Assembly (NCBI RefSeq): GCF_001425055.1
Contig: NZ_LMDK01000001.1
Coordinates: forward strand, 757,845-821,844
Direction: 5' to 3'
DNA: 64,000 nucleotides
Origin: Pelomonas sp. Root1237
GTDB taxonomy: Bacteria; Pseudomonadota; Gammaproteobacteria; Burkholderiales; Burkholderiaceae_C
In this document: one piece after another, positions 52,103-62,771 of the stretch
Position numbering within the stretch: position 1 is the stretch's first letter
Layout of the letters: every line of letters begins with the position of its first letter
Program-made: the position numbers and the translations under genes
The notes under the pieces: model-generated
Told to the model about the DNA's origin: nothing
Databases searched by the model: none
Seen by the model: only the letters and a program-made list of their open reading frames with translations

Positions 52103-55100
52103 ATGTTTGAACGCATCATCCGCTTCTGCATCGAACAGCGCTGGCTGGTCATGCTCGCAGTGCTGGCCATGGCAGCCCTCGGGGCCTACAGCTACACCAA
52201 GCTGCCTATCGACGCCGTCGTCGACATCTCCAACGTGCAGGTCGTCGTCAACAGCCAGGCACCTGGCTATTCGCCGCTGGAGACCGAGCAGCGCGTCACC
52301 TATCCCATCGAGACAGTCATGGCTGGCCTGCCAGGCCTGGAGCAGACACGTTCCCTGTCGCGCTACGGCCTGTCCCAGGTCACCGTCATCTTCAAGGATG
52401 GCACCGACATCTACTTCGCGCGCCAGCTCGTCAACCAGCGCCTGCAGGAGGCGCGCGAGCGACTGCCTGCCGGGGTGACTCCGAGCATGGGTCCCATCTC
52501 CACGGGTCTCGGAGAAATCTACCTGTGGACAGTCGAGGCGGTGAAGGGCGCGAAGAAGCCCGACGGCACGGCCTACACGCCGACCGACCTGCGCGAAATC
52601 CAGGACTGGGTCGTCAAGCCGCAGCTGCGCAACGTGCCCGGCGTCACCGAAATCAACTCCATCGGCGGCTTCGCGAAGCAGTACGTCGTGGCGCCCAACC
52701 TCGAGCGCCTCGGCGCGTTCGGTCTCAGCCTGGCCGACGTCGTCAACGCGCTGGAGAAGAACAACTCCAACCTCGGCGCCGGCTACATCGAGCGGCGCGG
52801 CGAGCAGTACCTGGTGCGAGCCCCTGGTCAGGTCAAGTCCATCGAGGACATCGGCGAAATCATCATCGGCACCGCGCAGGGGCAACCCATCCGTGTCCGT
52901 GACGTCGCAGCCGTGGAACTGGGTCGGGAGCTGCGCACCGGCGCAGCCACCGAAAACGGCCAGGAGGTGGTGCTCGGCACCGTCTTCATGTTGATGGGCG
53001 AGAACAGCCGCACTGTCTCGCGGGCCGTGGACAAGCAGATGGAGGCCATCAACAAGACGCTGCCGGCCGGGGTCAAGGCCGTCACGGTCTACGACCGGAC
53101 CACGCTGGTCGACAAGGCCATCAAGACCGTTCAGAAGAACCTGGTCGAAGGTGCGCTACTGGTCATCGCGGTGCTGTTCGCCTTCCTCGGCAACTTCCGG
53201 GCCGCGCTCATCACGGCGATGGTCATCCCGCTGTCGATGCTCTTCACCTTCACCGGCATGGTCAAGTACGGCATCAGCGCCAACCTGATGAGCCTGGGCG
53301 CCTTGGACTTCGGCATCATCGTGGACGGGGCGGTGGTCATCATCGAGAACGCGGTGCGCCGGCTGGCGCATGTCCAGGCGCACAAGGGCCGGTCGCTGAC
53401 GCGCGCCGAGCGCTTCCACGAGGTGTTTGCTGCTGCCAAGGAGGCTCGTCGGCCGCTGCTGTTCGGGCAGCTCATCATCATGGTGGTCTATGTGCCCATC
53501 CTTGCCCTGACTGGCGTGGAGGGCAAGATGTTCCATCCGATGGCCTACACGGTGCTGCTCGCCCTGCTCGGCGCGATGGTGCTGTCGGTGACCTTCGTCC
53601 CCGCTGCCGTGGCGCTGTTCATCGGCGAGCGCGTGACCGAGAAGGAGAACCGCCTGATGGAGTGGGCCAAGCGCCGCTACGAGCCTGCGCTCAAGGCGAC
53701 CCTGGGCAACGCGCCCGTCGTGATGACGCTTGTTACGGTTGTGGTGGCCCTGTCGGTCATCGTGGCCACCAAACTGGGCAGCGAGTTCGTGCCCAACCTC
53801 AACGAAGGCGACTTTGCCATCCAGGCACTGCGCATTCCGGGCACGAGCCTGACGCAGTCCGTGGAGATGCAGAAGCAGCTCGAGTCGACGCTCATGGCCA
53901 AGTTCCCTGAGATTGAGCGCATCTTTGCGCGCACTGGCACCGCAGAGATTGCTTCGGACCCTATGCCGCCGAACATCAGCGACGGCTACATCATGCTGAA
54001 AGCCATGGACCAGTGGCCCGAACCGCGCAAGACACGCGACGAGTTGCTGGCCGCCATCCGCGACGAAGCAGCAAAGGTCCCAGGCAACAACTACGAGTTC
54101 TCGCAGCCCATCCAGCTCCGCTTCAACGAGCTGATCAGCGGCGTGCGCTCGGATGTTGCGGTCAAGGTGTTCGGTGACGACAACGACGCTCTGAACGAGA
54201 CGGCCAACAAGATTGCGGCCGCGCTGCAGAAAGTGCCGGGTGCAACCGAGGTGAAGGTCGAACAGACGACCGGCTTGCCCATGCTCTCAGTCAACATTGA
54301 CCGGGCCAAGGCCACGCGCTACGGCCTGAACATGACCGATGTGCAGGAGGCTGTGGCGACGGCCGTCGGCGGGCGAGAAGCTGGCACCTTCTTCCAGGGT
54401 GACCGGCGCTTCGACATCCTCGTCCGGCTGCCAGAGGACGTCCGGCAGGACGTGGAGGCGCTGAAGCGTCTACCCATCCCGCTGCCGAAGTCGAGCGGCG
54501 AAGGTCGAGCCTCGTACATCCCGCTCGGCGAGGTCGCAACGCTTGAAGTCGCACCGGGACCCAACCAGGTCTCCCGTGAGAACGGCAAACGCCGGGTGGT
54601 TGTCAGCGCCAATGTGACCGGTCGAGACCTTGGCTCCTTCGTGGCCGACGCGCAAGCGGCGATGACGAGCGTGAAGATTCCGACGGGCTACTGGACGGCC
54701 TGGGGCGGCACTTTCGAGCAGTTGCAGTCCGCGTCGCAGCGATTGCAGGTTGTGGTGCCCCTGGCTCTGGCCATGGTGTTCGCCCTGCTGTTCACCATGT
54801 TCGGCAACGCCAAGGACGGCCTCTTGGTCTTTACCGGCATCCCGTTTGCCCTCACCGGGGGTGTGCTGGCACTTTGGCTGAGAGGCATCCCGCTGTCGAT
54901 TTCGGCGGCGGTCGGCTTCATCGCCCTGTCCGGTGTTGCAGTGCTCAACGGCCTGGTCATGCTGTCATTCATCCGTAGCCTTCGCGAGGAGGGCAAGAGC
55001 CTTGATGAAGCCATCTGGGAGGGTGCGCTGACCCGGTTGCGTCCCGTGCTGATGACGGCCTTGGTTGCCTCGCTTGGCTTTGTGCCCATGGCAATCGCCA

Positions 55101-55267
55101 CCGGCACCGGGGCCGAAGTGCAGCGCCCACTGGCCACCGTCGTCATTGGCGGCATCCTGTCTTCGACGGCGCTGACGCTGCTGGTGCTGCCGCTGCTGTA
55201 TCGGTGGGCGCACCGGCGGGATGACGACGAGGTCGAAGCGCCGGCTGCGACTCCGATGAGAGCCTAA
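52103..55267 (+). CDS. czcA: Heavy-metal RND pump CzcA (Co/Zn/Cd)
   Basis: 1054 residues, HME-RND proton/metal antiporter with 12 transmembrane helices and two large periplasmic loops. Proton-relay residues are in TM4, GALDFGIIVDGAVVIIENAV, matching the CzcA pattern D..D..E. The motif NLNEGDFAIQALRIPGTSL matches CzcA, not CusA, and the methionine triad of copper pumps is absent. It drives efflux of Zn, Co and Cd. Next gene czcD starts 12 bp later. Confidence 0.93.
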   Translation: MFERIIRFCIEQRWLVMLAVLAMAALGAYSYTKLPIDAVVDISNVQVVVNSQAPGYSPLETEQRVTYPIETVMAGLPGLEQTRSLSRYGLSQVTVIFKDGTDIYFARQLVNQRLQEARERLPAGVTPSMGPISTGLGEIYLWTVEAVKGAKKPDGTAYTPTDLREIQDWVVKPQLRNVPGVTEINSIGGFAKQYVVAPNLERLGAFGLSLADVVNALEKNNSNLGAGYIERRGEQYLVRAPGQVKSIEDIGEIIIGTAQGQPIRVRDVAAVELGRELRTGAATENGQEVVLGTVFMLMGENSRTVSRAVDKQMEAINKTLPAGVKAVTVYDRTTLVDKAIKTVQKNLVEGALLVIAVLFAFLGNFRAALITAMVIPLSMLFTFTGMVKYGISANLMSLGALDFGIIVDGAVVIIENAVRRLAHVQAHKGRSLTRAERFHEVFAAAKEARRPLLFGQLIIMVVYVPILALTGVEGKMFHPMAYTVLLALLGAMVLSVTFVPAAVALFIGERVTEKENRLMEWAKRRYEPALKATLGNAPVVMTLVTVVVALSVIVATKLGSEFVPNLNEGDFAIQALRIPGTSLTQSVEMQKQLESTLMAKFPEIERIFARTGTAEIASDPMPPNISDGYIMLKAMDQWPEPRKTRDELLAAIRDEAAKVPGNNYEFSQPIQLRFNELISGVRSDVAVKVFGDDNDALNETANKIAAALQKVPGATEVKVEQTTGLPMLSVNIDRAKATRYGLNMTDVQEAVATAVGGREAGTFFQGDRRFDILVRLPEDVRQDVEALKRLPIPLPKSSGEGRASYIPLGEVATLEVAPGPNQVSRENGKRRVVVSANVTGRDLGSFVADAQAAMTSVKIPTGYWTAWGGTFEQLQSASQRLQVVVPLALAMVFALLFTMFGNAKDGLLVFTGIPFALTGGVLALWLRGIPLSISAAVGFIALSGVAVLNGLVMLSFIRSLREEGKSLDEAIWEGALTRLRPVLMTALVASLGFVPMAIATGTGAEVQRPLATVVIGGILSSTALTLLVLPLLYRWAHRRDDDEVEAPAATPMRA

Positions 55268-55279
55268 GGAGAACCGAAG

Positions 55280-56266
55280 ATGTCGCACGACCACGCTCGC
55301 GGGTCAGCAGGCCACGACCACACAGCGGGCGCGAACCAGCGCTCGCTGAAGATTGCCTTCGGGCTTACGACGGTGTTCCTGTTCGTCGAGTTGGTCGGCG
55401 GCATCGTGTCTCAGAGCCTCGCGCTCATCTCCGACGCAGCGCACATGTTCACGGACGTCGCGGCGCTGGCCATCGCGCTTGCGGCCATCCGAATAGCCAC
55501 GCGGCCGGCCGATGCCCAAAGGACCTTCGGCTACCACCGCTTCGAAATCCTGGCCGCTGCGTTCAACGCCATGCTGCTATTCGGCGTGGCGGTCTACATC
55601 CTCTACGAGGCCTACCTGCGCATCAAGGCACCGCCAGAAATCCAGTCGACAGCGATGCTCGTCATCGCAGTCGTCGGCCTGCTGGTCAACCTTGTCAGCA
55701 TGCGCGTCCTTCAGGGCGGCCAGGAGTCGAGCCTGAACGTGAAGGGTGCCTATCTCGAGGTGTGGGCCGACATGATTGGCTCGGTCGGCGTCATCGTCGG
55801 CGCCGTCATCCTGAAGTTCACAGGCTGGGCCTGGGTCGACTCAGCGGTCGCCATCCTCATCGGCCTGTGGGTCGTGCCCCGGACCTGGACGTTGCTCAAG
55901 TCGAGCATCAACATCCTGTTGGAAGGGGTGCCCGAAAACGTCGACATGGTCGAGCTGAAGAAGCTCCTGCTGGCAGTGCCTGGCGTCAAAAGCCTGCACG
56001 ACCTGCACGTCTGGGCGGTGACGAGCGGCAAGAGCACGCTTACGGTCCACCTTGTGACGGAGCCGGAGGTGAACGCCGAGAAGCAAGTCCTGCCCGAGGT
56101 GCGCAGGCGCTTGGCGGAGACATTTGGCATCCACCACATCACCGTGCAGTGCGAGCTGGTGCCTTGTGGTCAAACTGATGAGGAGGACCATTTCAAGAGC
56201 GCTACGGCCGCGCTTGCCGAGGAGCATGACGAGAAGGGCCATTCACATCCCGACCCTGCCGCCTAA
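55280..56266 (+). CDS. czcD: Cation diffusion facilitator CzcD
   Basis: 328 residues. His-rich ends (HDHARGSAGHDHTAG, EEHDEKGHSHPDPAA) and six helices with the metal site of CDF proteins: TM2 ALISDAAHMFTDVAAL and TM5 YLEVWADMIGSVGVI, where Glu replaces the usual His as in Cupriavidus CzcD. A cytoplasmic C-terminal domain runs from about 215 (VKSLHDLHVWAVTSGKSTLTVHL). It exports Zn/Co/Cd to the periplasm and supports the RND pump. Confidence 0.93.
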   Translation: MSHDHARGSAGHDHTAGANQRSLKIAFGLTTVFLFVELVGGIVSQSLALISDAAHMFTDVAALAIALAAIRIATRPADAQRTFGYHRFEILAAAFNAMLLFGVAVYILYEAYLRIKAPPEIQSTAMLVIAVVGLLVNLVSMRVLQGGQESSLNVKGAYLEVWADMIGSVGVIVGAVILKFTGWAWVDSAVAILIGLWVVPRTWTLLKSSINILLEGVPENVDMVELKKLLLAVPGVKSLHDLHVWAVTSGKSTLTVHLVTEPEVNAEKQVLPEVRRRLAETFGIHHITVQCELVPCGQTDEEDHFKSATAALAEEHDEKGHSHPDPAA

Positions 56267-56293
56267 ATATGTGGCGCTAAACTTTGCGTGCCC

Positions 56294-56677
56294 ATGCTCC
56301 GCCGCTCCACCCGTCGCCTGACCACCGCGTTCTTCGTGGTGCTGTCGCTGCTGTTCTCACAGCTGGCGCTGGCAAGCTATGTCTGCCCACAACAGGCAGA
56401 CCCAGCGGCGATGGCTGCAATGATGGCGGCCGGAGTGCCCTGCGAAGGCATGGACCAGGACCAACCTGGGCTGTGCGCAGAGCACTCCTCTAGTGCTGCG
56501 CAGTCCTTCGAGGCCGTCAAGGTCCCGACGGTGTCGCTGCCGATGTTGGTCCAGGTGCTGGAACTGCCGCTGGTTCTCGACCCTGTCGAGGCCACGACCG
56601 TCCCCGCTGCGGCCACGACCGAGGCTCAGCCGCCTCCGGACCCACTCTTCCTTTCCACGCTCAGACTCCGAGTCTGA
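56294..56677 (+). CDS. Small secreted Cys protein ahead of the second RND operon
   Basis: 127 residues from MLRRSTRRLTT at 56294 (a GTG at 56288 is possible). The signal peptide (AFFVVLSLLFSQLALA) is followed by a mature part with three cysteines (YVCPQQ, VPCEGM, LCAEHSS) and a Pro-rich tail. Its start resembles CzcI (MTIRRLHRLTTAFLVALSFLL against MLRRSTRRLTTAFFVVLSLLF), and both sit just ahead of an RND operon. Role unproven; probably metal sensing or delivery. Confidence 0.65.
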   Translation: MLRRSTRRLTTAFFVVLSLLFSQLALASYVCPQQADPAAMAAMMAAGVPCEGMDQDQPGLCAEHSSSAAQSFEAVKVPTVSLPMLVQVLELPLVLDPVEATTVPAAATTEAQPPPDPLFLSTLRLRV

Positions 56678-56754
56678 CCTCCTCCGTCGACTGACTGGCG
56701 CCGGCGCGGCATGTCCGCATGCCGGCAAACGTTTCGTTTGTCGTCGGAGTTCCC

Positions 56755-57987
56755 ATGCTCACCCCTCACTGGCGCGCGGCCCTGTTGGCTGCTGCCTTGC
56801 TGCCCGGCCTAGCTCCGGCAGCTCCTCTCTCGCTTGAACGGGCGCTCGAGCTTGCTGTCCAGCGCTCGGCGACCACGCGCGGCGCGCAAGCCGGCGCATT
56901 TAGCGCCGCGGAAGCTGCCCGCGTTGCCGGACGGCTTCCCGATCCGGTGCTCTCCGCAGGCATCGACAACCTCCCGGTCACCGGCCGCGACCGGCTCAGC
57001 ACCACGGCCGACAGCATGACGATGAAGCGCATCGGCATCAGCCAGGAATGGTTGTCTGCGGAAAAGCGCACCGCCCAGCGGGCTGCGGCCCAGGCCGCGG
57101 TCGACCGAGAGGCGGCCATGGTTTTCATCGCGGGCGCCGAAACCCGCCTGCAAGCTGCACTGGCCTACGTCGACACGTTCTACGCGGCCGAGGCTCTCGC
57201 GCTTGCTGATCTGATGGCGCACCACAGCCACGAAGAGCTTGAGGCCGCCAAGGCCAAGCTCGCGACGGCGGCAGGCAGTGGTCCGGAAGTCCTGGCCTTG
57301 ACCAGCGCGCGCGGGATCGCTGAAGACGAGGTGGCCGAGGCTCGACAAGCTCAACGCCAGGCCGACCTGCAGTTGCAGCGTTGGATCGGTCCCGTTGCCA
57401 ATGGTGTTGAACCTCCGGTCTTCGCGGCGGTGTCCGACGAAGCCGCCTTCGTCGCTAGCCATCCGGCGGTGATTTCCGCGCAGAGCGACGTGGAGCTGAC
57501 CCGCCAGGACGCAAGCGTCGCGCAGACGAACCGGCAGCCCAACTGGACTTGGGGCGTGTCTTACGGCCAGCGCACGGGCTACTCAGACATGGTCTCGGTG
57601 GGCGTCAGCATCCCGATCCCCATCGCGCCTTCCCACCGGCAAGACCGCGAGACCGCCGCAAAGTTCGCCCTGGTCGACAGGGCAGAAGCCGGCCTGGCTG
57701 AAGCACAGCGCATCGCTTCCACCGAGTACAGAAGCCTGGACGCCGACGCCGAGCGCCTAGCGGAACGGATAGCGCGCTACCGCGTGTCCGTCCTGGAGCC
57801 CGCCGGCCAGCGCACGGCCGCAGCGATGGCGGGCTATCGCTCCAACCAGACCCCGCTGCTGGCGCTCTTCGAGGCGCGCCATGCCGAGGTCGTCGCCCAG
57901 CGCAAGTTGCTGTCGCTCCAGCGCGAGCTGGCCCGGACTCGGGCCCAGCTCGCCTTCAAGCCTGTCACCGAAGGAGGCGCACGATGA
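56755..57987 (+). CDS. Outer-membrane factor of the second (Cus-type) RND system
   Basis: 410 residues from the ATG at 56755 with GGAG upstream; an in-frame ATG at 56719 lacks a site. Signal peptide ALLAAALLPGLAPAAP, then TolC-family repeats (LSLERALELAVQRSATTRG, RLPDPVLSAGIDNLPVTG, MAGYRSNQTPLLALFEARHAEV). Its stop overlaps the adaptor start by 4 bp. A distinct paralogue of the CzcC at 49615. Confidence 0.9.
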   Translation: MLTPHWRAALLAAALLPGLAPAAPLSLERALELAVQRSATTRGAQAGAFSAAEAARVAGRLPDPVLSAGIDNLPVTGRDRLSTTADSMTMKRIGISQEWLSAEKRTAQRAAAQAAVDREAAMVFIAGAETRLQAALAYVDTFYAAEALALADLMAHHSHEELEAAKAKLATAAGSGPEVLALTSARGIAEDEVAEARQAQRQADLQLQRWIGPVANGVEPPVFAAVSDEAAFVASHPAVISAQSDVELTRQDASVAQTNRQPNWTWGVSYGQRTGYSDMVSVGVSIPIPIAPSHRQDRETAAKFALVDRAEAGLAEAQRIASTEYRSLDADAERLAERIARYRVSVLEPAGQRTAAAMAGYRSNQTPLLALFEARHAEVVAQRKLLSLQRELARTRAQLAFKPVTEGGAR

Positions 57988-59246
57988 AGCGCGCTCACAC
58001 CTTGACCCTGTTGGCCATCGCTATGGCGGCCCTGCTCGCGGGCTCGTTCTTCGCCGGCCGGCTCACTGCCGGCGGCGCCGCCGCCGAGCCACCTGCGCCG
58101 GAGCGCAAGGCGCTGTATTGGCACGATCCAATGGTCCCGGGCCCCCGCTTCGACAAGCCGGGCAAGTCACCCTTCATGGACATGCAACTCGTGCCTGTTT
58201 ACGCAGATGAGGCAGGCGACGCTGGCGTAAAGATCAGCTCGGCCGTCCAGCAGAACCTGGGCATCCGCACGGCTATGGTGACGCGAGCTGACACCGCGTC
58301 CAGCTTCGATGCCGTTGGCGCCGTGCAGTTCAACGAGCGGCTGGAGGTTGCCGTGCAGACCCGCGTTGTCGGCTATGTCGAGAAGCTGCTGGTTCGCGCG
58401 CCGATGGAGCGGGTTCACAAGGGCCAGGCGCTTGCAACGATCTTCGCGCCCGAGTGGTTAGGCCCGCAGAACGAACTGCTGGCGCTCAAGCGCGCGGGCG
58501 TGGCGCCCGAACTCGTCGCTGCCGCCCGTGACCGACTGAGAGCGATGTCCATCCCGGAGGCCCTCGTGCGCCAGAGCGAGGACGCCGGCGTCGCGCAGGC
58601 TCGCTTCACATTGAGCGCGCCGGCCGGTGGCGTCATCTCGGAACTCGGCGTGCGCGAAGGTGCCGCCGTCAGCCCCGGCACGACGCTGTTCCGGATCTCG
58701 GGCTTGGAGAAGGTCTGGGCCATCGTCGAAGTGCCCGAGGCACAGGTAGCACTTCTCAAGCCTGGCCAGAAGGTGACAGCGGCGCTACAGGCCGACGCGA
58801 CGCAAACCTTCGCAGGCACGCTGTCCGAAATCCTGCCCCAGGTCAACGCGAGCAGCCGCACGCTGCAGGCTCGCTTCGAGGTGGACAACCGCACCGGCCG
58901 GCTGACGCCAGGCATGCTGCTTCGGCTGCAGGTGGCCGGCCCCGCCGTGTCCCGACTGGTGGTGCCGGCCGAAGCCGTGATCCGCACCGGCACGCGCGCC
59001 GTCGTCATCGTGCGCAAGGGTGACGGCACCTTCGAGCCCCGCGACGTCAAGCTGGGCGCCGAGCTGGGCGAGCAGTTCGAGGTCCTTGAAGGGTTGACCG
59101 AGGGCGATCAAGTTGTTGCCAGTGGGCAGTTCCTGGTCGATTCGGAGGCCCGGCTGCGTTCGGTACTGGGTGGCATGTCGCCTGCGTCAGGCGCTTCGGC
59201 GCCGGGTCGTGAGATGTCTATGCAGAAGGCTGGGAGCGTCCCATGA
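57984..59246 (+). CDS. cusB: Periplasmic adaptor of the Cus-type system (CusB-like)
   Basis: 420 residues. After the membrane anchor, a small heavy-metal-binding domain is present, [12 protein letters not shown]...[14 protein letters not shown] (about 43-72), diagnostic of CusB-like copper/silver adaptors. Hairpin, lipoyl and barrel domains follow ([59 protein letters not shown]). Overlaps both neighbours by 4 bp, so the three genes are translationally coupled. Confidence 0.9.
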   Translation: MKRAHTLTLLAIAMAALLAGSFFAGRLTAGGAAAEPPAPERKALYWHDPMVPGPRFDKPGKSPFMDMQLVPVYADEAGDAGVKISSAVQQNLGIRTAMVTRADTASSFDAVGAVQFNERLEVAVQTRVVGYVEKLLVRAPMERVHKGQALATIFAPEWLGPQNELLALKRAGVAPELVAAARDRLRAMSIPEALVRQSEDAGVAQARFTLSAPAGGVISELGVREGAAVSPGTTLFRISGLEKVWAIVEVPEAQVALLKPGQKVTAALQADATQTFAGTLSEILPQVNASSRTLQARFEVDNRTGRLTPGMLLRLQVAGPAVSRLVVPAEAVIRTGTRAVVIVRKGDGTFEPRDVKLGAELGEQFEVLEGLTEGDQVVASGQFLVDSEARLRSVLGGMSPASGASAPGREMSMQKAGSVP

Positions 59247-62200
59247 TCGCCGCCCTGATCCGTTGGTCGGTGGGCAACCGTTTCCTGGTACTGATTGCCA
59301 CCGCCTTCTTGGTCGCGACGGGCCTCTGGTCGGCGCTGCACACGCCGGTCGATGCGCTGCCGGACCTGTCCGACACCCAGGTCATCGTGCGCACCACCTA
59401 CCCGGGCAAGCCACCCCAGGTGGTCGAGGACCTCGTCACCTACCCGCTGACGACGACCATGCTCAGCGTGCCCGGTGCCAAGACCGTGCGCGGCTATTCC
59501 TTCTTCGGCGACTCCTTCGTCTACATCCTCTTCGACGACAAGACCGATCCCTACTGGGCGCGCTCGCGGGTGGTCGAGTACCTCAACCAGGTGCAGGGCA
59601 AGCTGCCTGCGGGCGCCACGGCGGCCCTCGGCCCCGATGCGACCGGCGTCGGCTGGGTCTACGAGTACGCGCTGGTGGACCGCACCGGCAAGAACGACCT
59701 GGGCCAGTTGCGCGCGCTGAACGACTGGTTCCTGAAATTCGAGCTGAAGACGGTGCCCGATGTGGCCGAAGTGGCCAGCGTGGGCGGCATGGTCAGGCAG
59801 TACCAGGTCGTGCTCGACCCGGATCGCATGCGGGCCCAAGGCGTCACGCATGCGATGGTCGTCGAGGCGCTGGGCAAGGCCAATCAGGCCTCGGGCGGCT
59901 CCGTCGTCGAGATGGCCGAGACCGAGTACATGGTGCGCTCGCGCGGCTTCCTGAACTCGCTCGACGATTTCCGAACCATCCCGCTGAAGGTGGTCGGGGC
60001 AACGCCGGTGCTGCTGCGCGATGTCGCTTTTGTCCAGGTCGGCCCCGAGATGCGCCGCGGCGTGGCCGAGCTGGACGGCCAGGGCGAGGTGGCGGGCGGC
60101 ATCGTGGTGATGCGCTCGGGCAAGAACGCGCGCACGGTCATTGCGGCCGTGAAGGCCAGGCTGGACGCGCTCAAGCCCAGCCTGCCTGCTGGCGTGGAGG
60201 TGGTTGAGACCTATGACCGCTCCAAGCTCATCGATCGCGCCGTGGACAACCTACGCGAGAAGCTCATCGAAGAGTTCATCGTCGTGGCCCTCGTCTGCGG
60301 GGTGTTCCTGTTCCACCTGCGCTCGGCGCTGGTGGCCGTCGTGACGCTGCCCGTGGGTGTGCTGACGGCCTTCATCGTGATGCACTGGCAGGGCGTCAGC
60401 GCCAACATCCTCAGCCTGGGCGGCGTGGCCATTGCGCTTGGCGCCATGGTGGACGCCAGCGTCGTGCTGGTGGAGGCGGCGCACAAGCATGTCGAGCATT
60501 TCGAGGAGGCGCACGACCGCCAGCCTGGCGACGCCGAGCGCTGGGCGCTGATGGCCAAGGCGGCAGTGGAGGTCGGGCCGGCGCTGTTCTTCTCGCTGCT
60601 GGTCATCACCCTGTCCTTTCTGCCTGTCTTCACGCTGGAGGCGCAGGAGGGGCGGCTGTTCTCGCCGCTGGCCTTCACCAAGACCTATGCGATGGCAGCG
60701 GCGGCTGGCCTGTCGGTCACGCTGGTGCCGGTGCTGATGGGCTATCTGATCCGTGGGCGCATTCCCAAGGAAACTGCCAACCCCATCAACCGCGGCCTCA
60801 TCGCCATCTACCGGCCGGCGCTGGAAGCCGTGCTGCGCTTCCCGAAGGCCACGTTGGGCATCGCTGCGCTGGTGCTGGCAGTCACGGCGGTGCCCGTGCT
60901 GCGGCTGGGCGGTGAGTTCATGCCGCCGCTGGACGAGGGCGATCTGCTCTACATGCCGTCAGCGCTGCCGGGCATCTCGGTGTCCAAGGCGGCCGAGCTG
61001 CTGCAACAGACAGACAGGCTCATCAAGACTGTGCCCGAGGTCGAGCGCGTGTTCGGCAAGGCAGGCCGCGCCGACACGGCCACCGACCCGGCGCCGCTGG
61101 AGATGTTCGAGACGACGATCCAGTTCAAGCCCCGCGAGCAATGGCGACCCGGCATGACGCCGGACAAGCTGGTGGAGGAGCTGGACCGCGTCGTCAGGGT
61201 ACCGGGCCTGTCCAACGTGTGGGTGCCGCCCATCCGCAACCGCATCGACATGCTGGCCACCGGAATCAAGAGCCCCGTGGGCGTCAAGGTTGCCGGCGCC
61301 GACCTGGCCACCATCGATCGGCTCACCACGCGCATCGAGGCCGTGGTGAAGGCGGTGCCGGGCGTGTCGTCCGCGCTCGCCGAGCGGCTCACCGGCGGGC
61401 GCTACATCGATGTCGACGTGGACCGCCTCGCCGCCGCCCGCTACGGCCTGGCCGTGGCGGACGTGCAGGCCATCGTGTCCTCGGCCATCGGCGGGGACAA
61501 CGTGGGCGAGGTCATCCAGGGCCGCGAGCGCTTCCCCGTCAACCTGCGCTACCCGCGCGAGTTGCGCGACTCGCTGGAGGGGCTGCGCCGGCTGCCCTTC
61601 GTGACACCGGCCGGCGCGACGGTTCTGCTGCAGGACGTGGCCCGGGTCCATGTGGAAGACGGGCCACCCATGGTGCGCAGCGAGAACGCCCGACTGTCGG
61701 GTTGGGTCTATGTCGACGTACGCGGCCGCGATCTGCGCTCCGTCGTGCGAGACATGCAGCAAGCCGTGGCGGCGCAGGTTGCCATGCCGGCCGGCTACGC
61801 GGTGTCATGGTCGGGCCAGTTCGAGTACCTGGAGCGCGCGACCGAGAGGCTCAAGCTCGTTGTGCCGCTGACGCTGGTGGTCATCTTCGTGCTGCTGTAC
61901 CTGCTGTTCCGCTCGGCCGGTGATGCGCTGCTGGTCATGGCGGCGGTGCCGTTCTCGCTGGTGGGCGGCTTCTGGTTGATCTGGGCGCTGGGGCATGCGA
62001 TCTCGGTGGCAACGGCGGTGGGATTCATCGCGCTGTCGGGCGTCGCAGCCGAGTTCGGCGTAGTGATGCTGGTCTACCTGAAGCACGCCCACGAGCAGCG
62101 CTTGGCGGCCGGTGCAGAGGACGACGAACGGACCCTGGTGGCGGCCATCCGCGAGGGGGCGGTGCAGCGCGTGCGGCCTAAGGCCATGACGGTCGCCGTC

Positions 62201-62419
62201 ATCATGGCGGGCCTGCTGCCGGTGCTGTTCGGCCATGGCACCGGCTCAGAGGTCATGACGCGCATCGCCGCACCGATGGTGGGGGGCATGGTCAGCGCGC
62301 CGCTGCTGAGCATGTTCGTCATCCCGGCGGCTTGGTATCTGCTGCATCGGCGACGCCTGCGTCAGCCAGCAGCTTCGCCAAAGGTGCGGGTTCAGGCCCT
62401 CGTCGGAACCAGAGGTTGA
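59243..62419 (+). CDS. cusA: Copper/silver RND pump CusA-like
   Basis: 1058 residues, HME-RND family. The methionines that carry Cu(I)/Ag(I) in E. coli CusA all have counterparts: [27 protein letters not shown] and [19 protein letters not shown]4 has the proton-relay Asp ([16 protein letters not shown]). [14 protein letters not shown] separates it from the CzcA at 52103. Twelve helices expected. It is the last gene of the coupled cus-type operon. Confidence 0.92.
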   Translation: MIAALIRWSVGNRFLVLIATAFLVATGLWSALHTPVDALPDLSDTQVIVRTTYPGKPPQVVEDLVTYPLTTTMLSVPGAKTVRGYSFFGDSFVYILFDDKTDPYWARSRVVEYLNQVQGKLPAGATAALGPDATGVGWVYEYALVDRTGKNDLGQLRALNDWFLKFELKTVPDVAEVASVGGMVRQYQVVLDPDRMRAQGVTHAMVVEALGKANQASGGSVVEMAETEYMVRSRGFLNSLDDFRTIPLKVVGATPVLLRDVAFVQVGPEMRRGVAELDGQGEVAGGIVVMRSGKNARTVIAAVKARLDALKPSLPAGVEVVETYDRSKLIDRAVDNLREKLIEEFIVVALVCGVFLFHLRSALVAVVTLPVGVLTAFIVMHWQGVSANILSLGGVAIALGAMVDASVVLVEAAHKHVEHFEEAHDRQPGDAERWALMAKAAVEVGPALFFSLLVITLSFLPVFTLEAQEGRLFSPLAFTKTYAMAAAAGLSVTLVPVLMGYLIRGRIPKETANPINRGLIAIYRPALEAVLRFPKATLGIAALVLAVTAVPVLRLGGEFMPPLDEGDLLYMPSALPGISVSKAAELLQQTDRLIKTVPEVERVFGKAGRADTATDPAPLEMFETTIQFKPREQWRPGMTPDKLVEELDRVVRVPGLSNVWVPPIRNRIDMLATGIKSPVGVKVAGADLATIDRLTTRIEAVVKAVPGVSSALAERLTGGRYIDVDVDRLAAARYGLAVADVQAIVSSAIGGDNVGEVIQGRERFPVNLRYPRELRDSLEGLRRLPFVTPAGATVLLQDVARVHVEDGPPMVRSENARLSGWVYVDVRGRDLRSVVRDMQQAVAAQVAMPAGYAVSWSGQFEYLERATERLKLVVPLTLVVIFVLLYLLFRSAGDALLVMAAVPFSLVGGFWLIWALGHAISVATAVGFIALSGVAAEFGVVMLVYLKHAHEQRLAAGAEDDERTLVAAIREGAVQRVRPKAMTVAVIMAGLLPVLFGHGTGSEVMTRIAAPMVGGMVSAPLLSMFVIPAAWYLLHRRRLRQPAASPKVRVQALVGTRG

Positions 62420-62771
62420 AGCAAGGTCAAGACTTCGGATTCGCCCTGCGGAAGGGGCCGGGCGCTGCGCGCCCGGCTGGCTGTGGAAAACGAGGTGCGT
62501 TGTCGTTCGAGCATGTGTGTGGTCTGCCCCGCGGTCGAGTGACCGGTCCCGAGGGTGAAGCCGCCTGTCGCCACCGGCGATGCTTAATGACCGGTGCTGG
62601 CGGTTGCCGCCGTCCAGAAACTGAAGCGCGAATGTCTCAGAGCAGCCCATTTCTGTAGCTCGGTGAGTTTCGGCTTTGGGCACGAAGCCGCCGCCGAATC
62701 GCTGACCACGGTCGGGAATGTGCCCAAAGCCGAAATTGATCGGGTGGCAGCAGGAGGCTAGCTCCCGCCGT
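62420..62771. other. Non-coding gap with a long inverted repeat
   Basis: No gene supported. TTTCGGCTTTGGGCAC (62668-62683) and its exact complement GTGCCCAAAGCCGAAA (62720-62735) form a 16-bp perfect inverted repeat around a 36-base loop. It could be a transposon-end remnant, a recombination site or a strong hairpin between the cusA operon and the converging unknown gene. No transposase is nearby. Confidence 0.6.
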
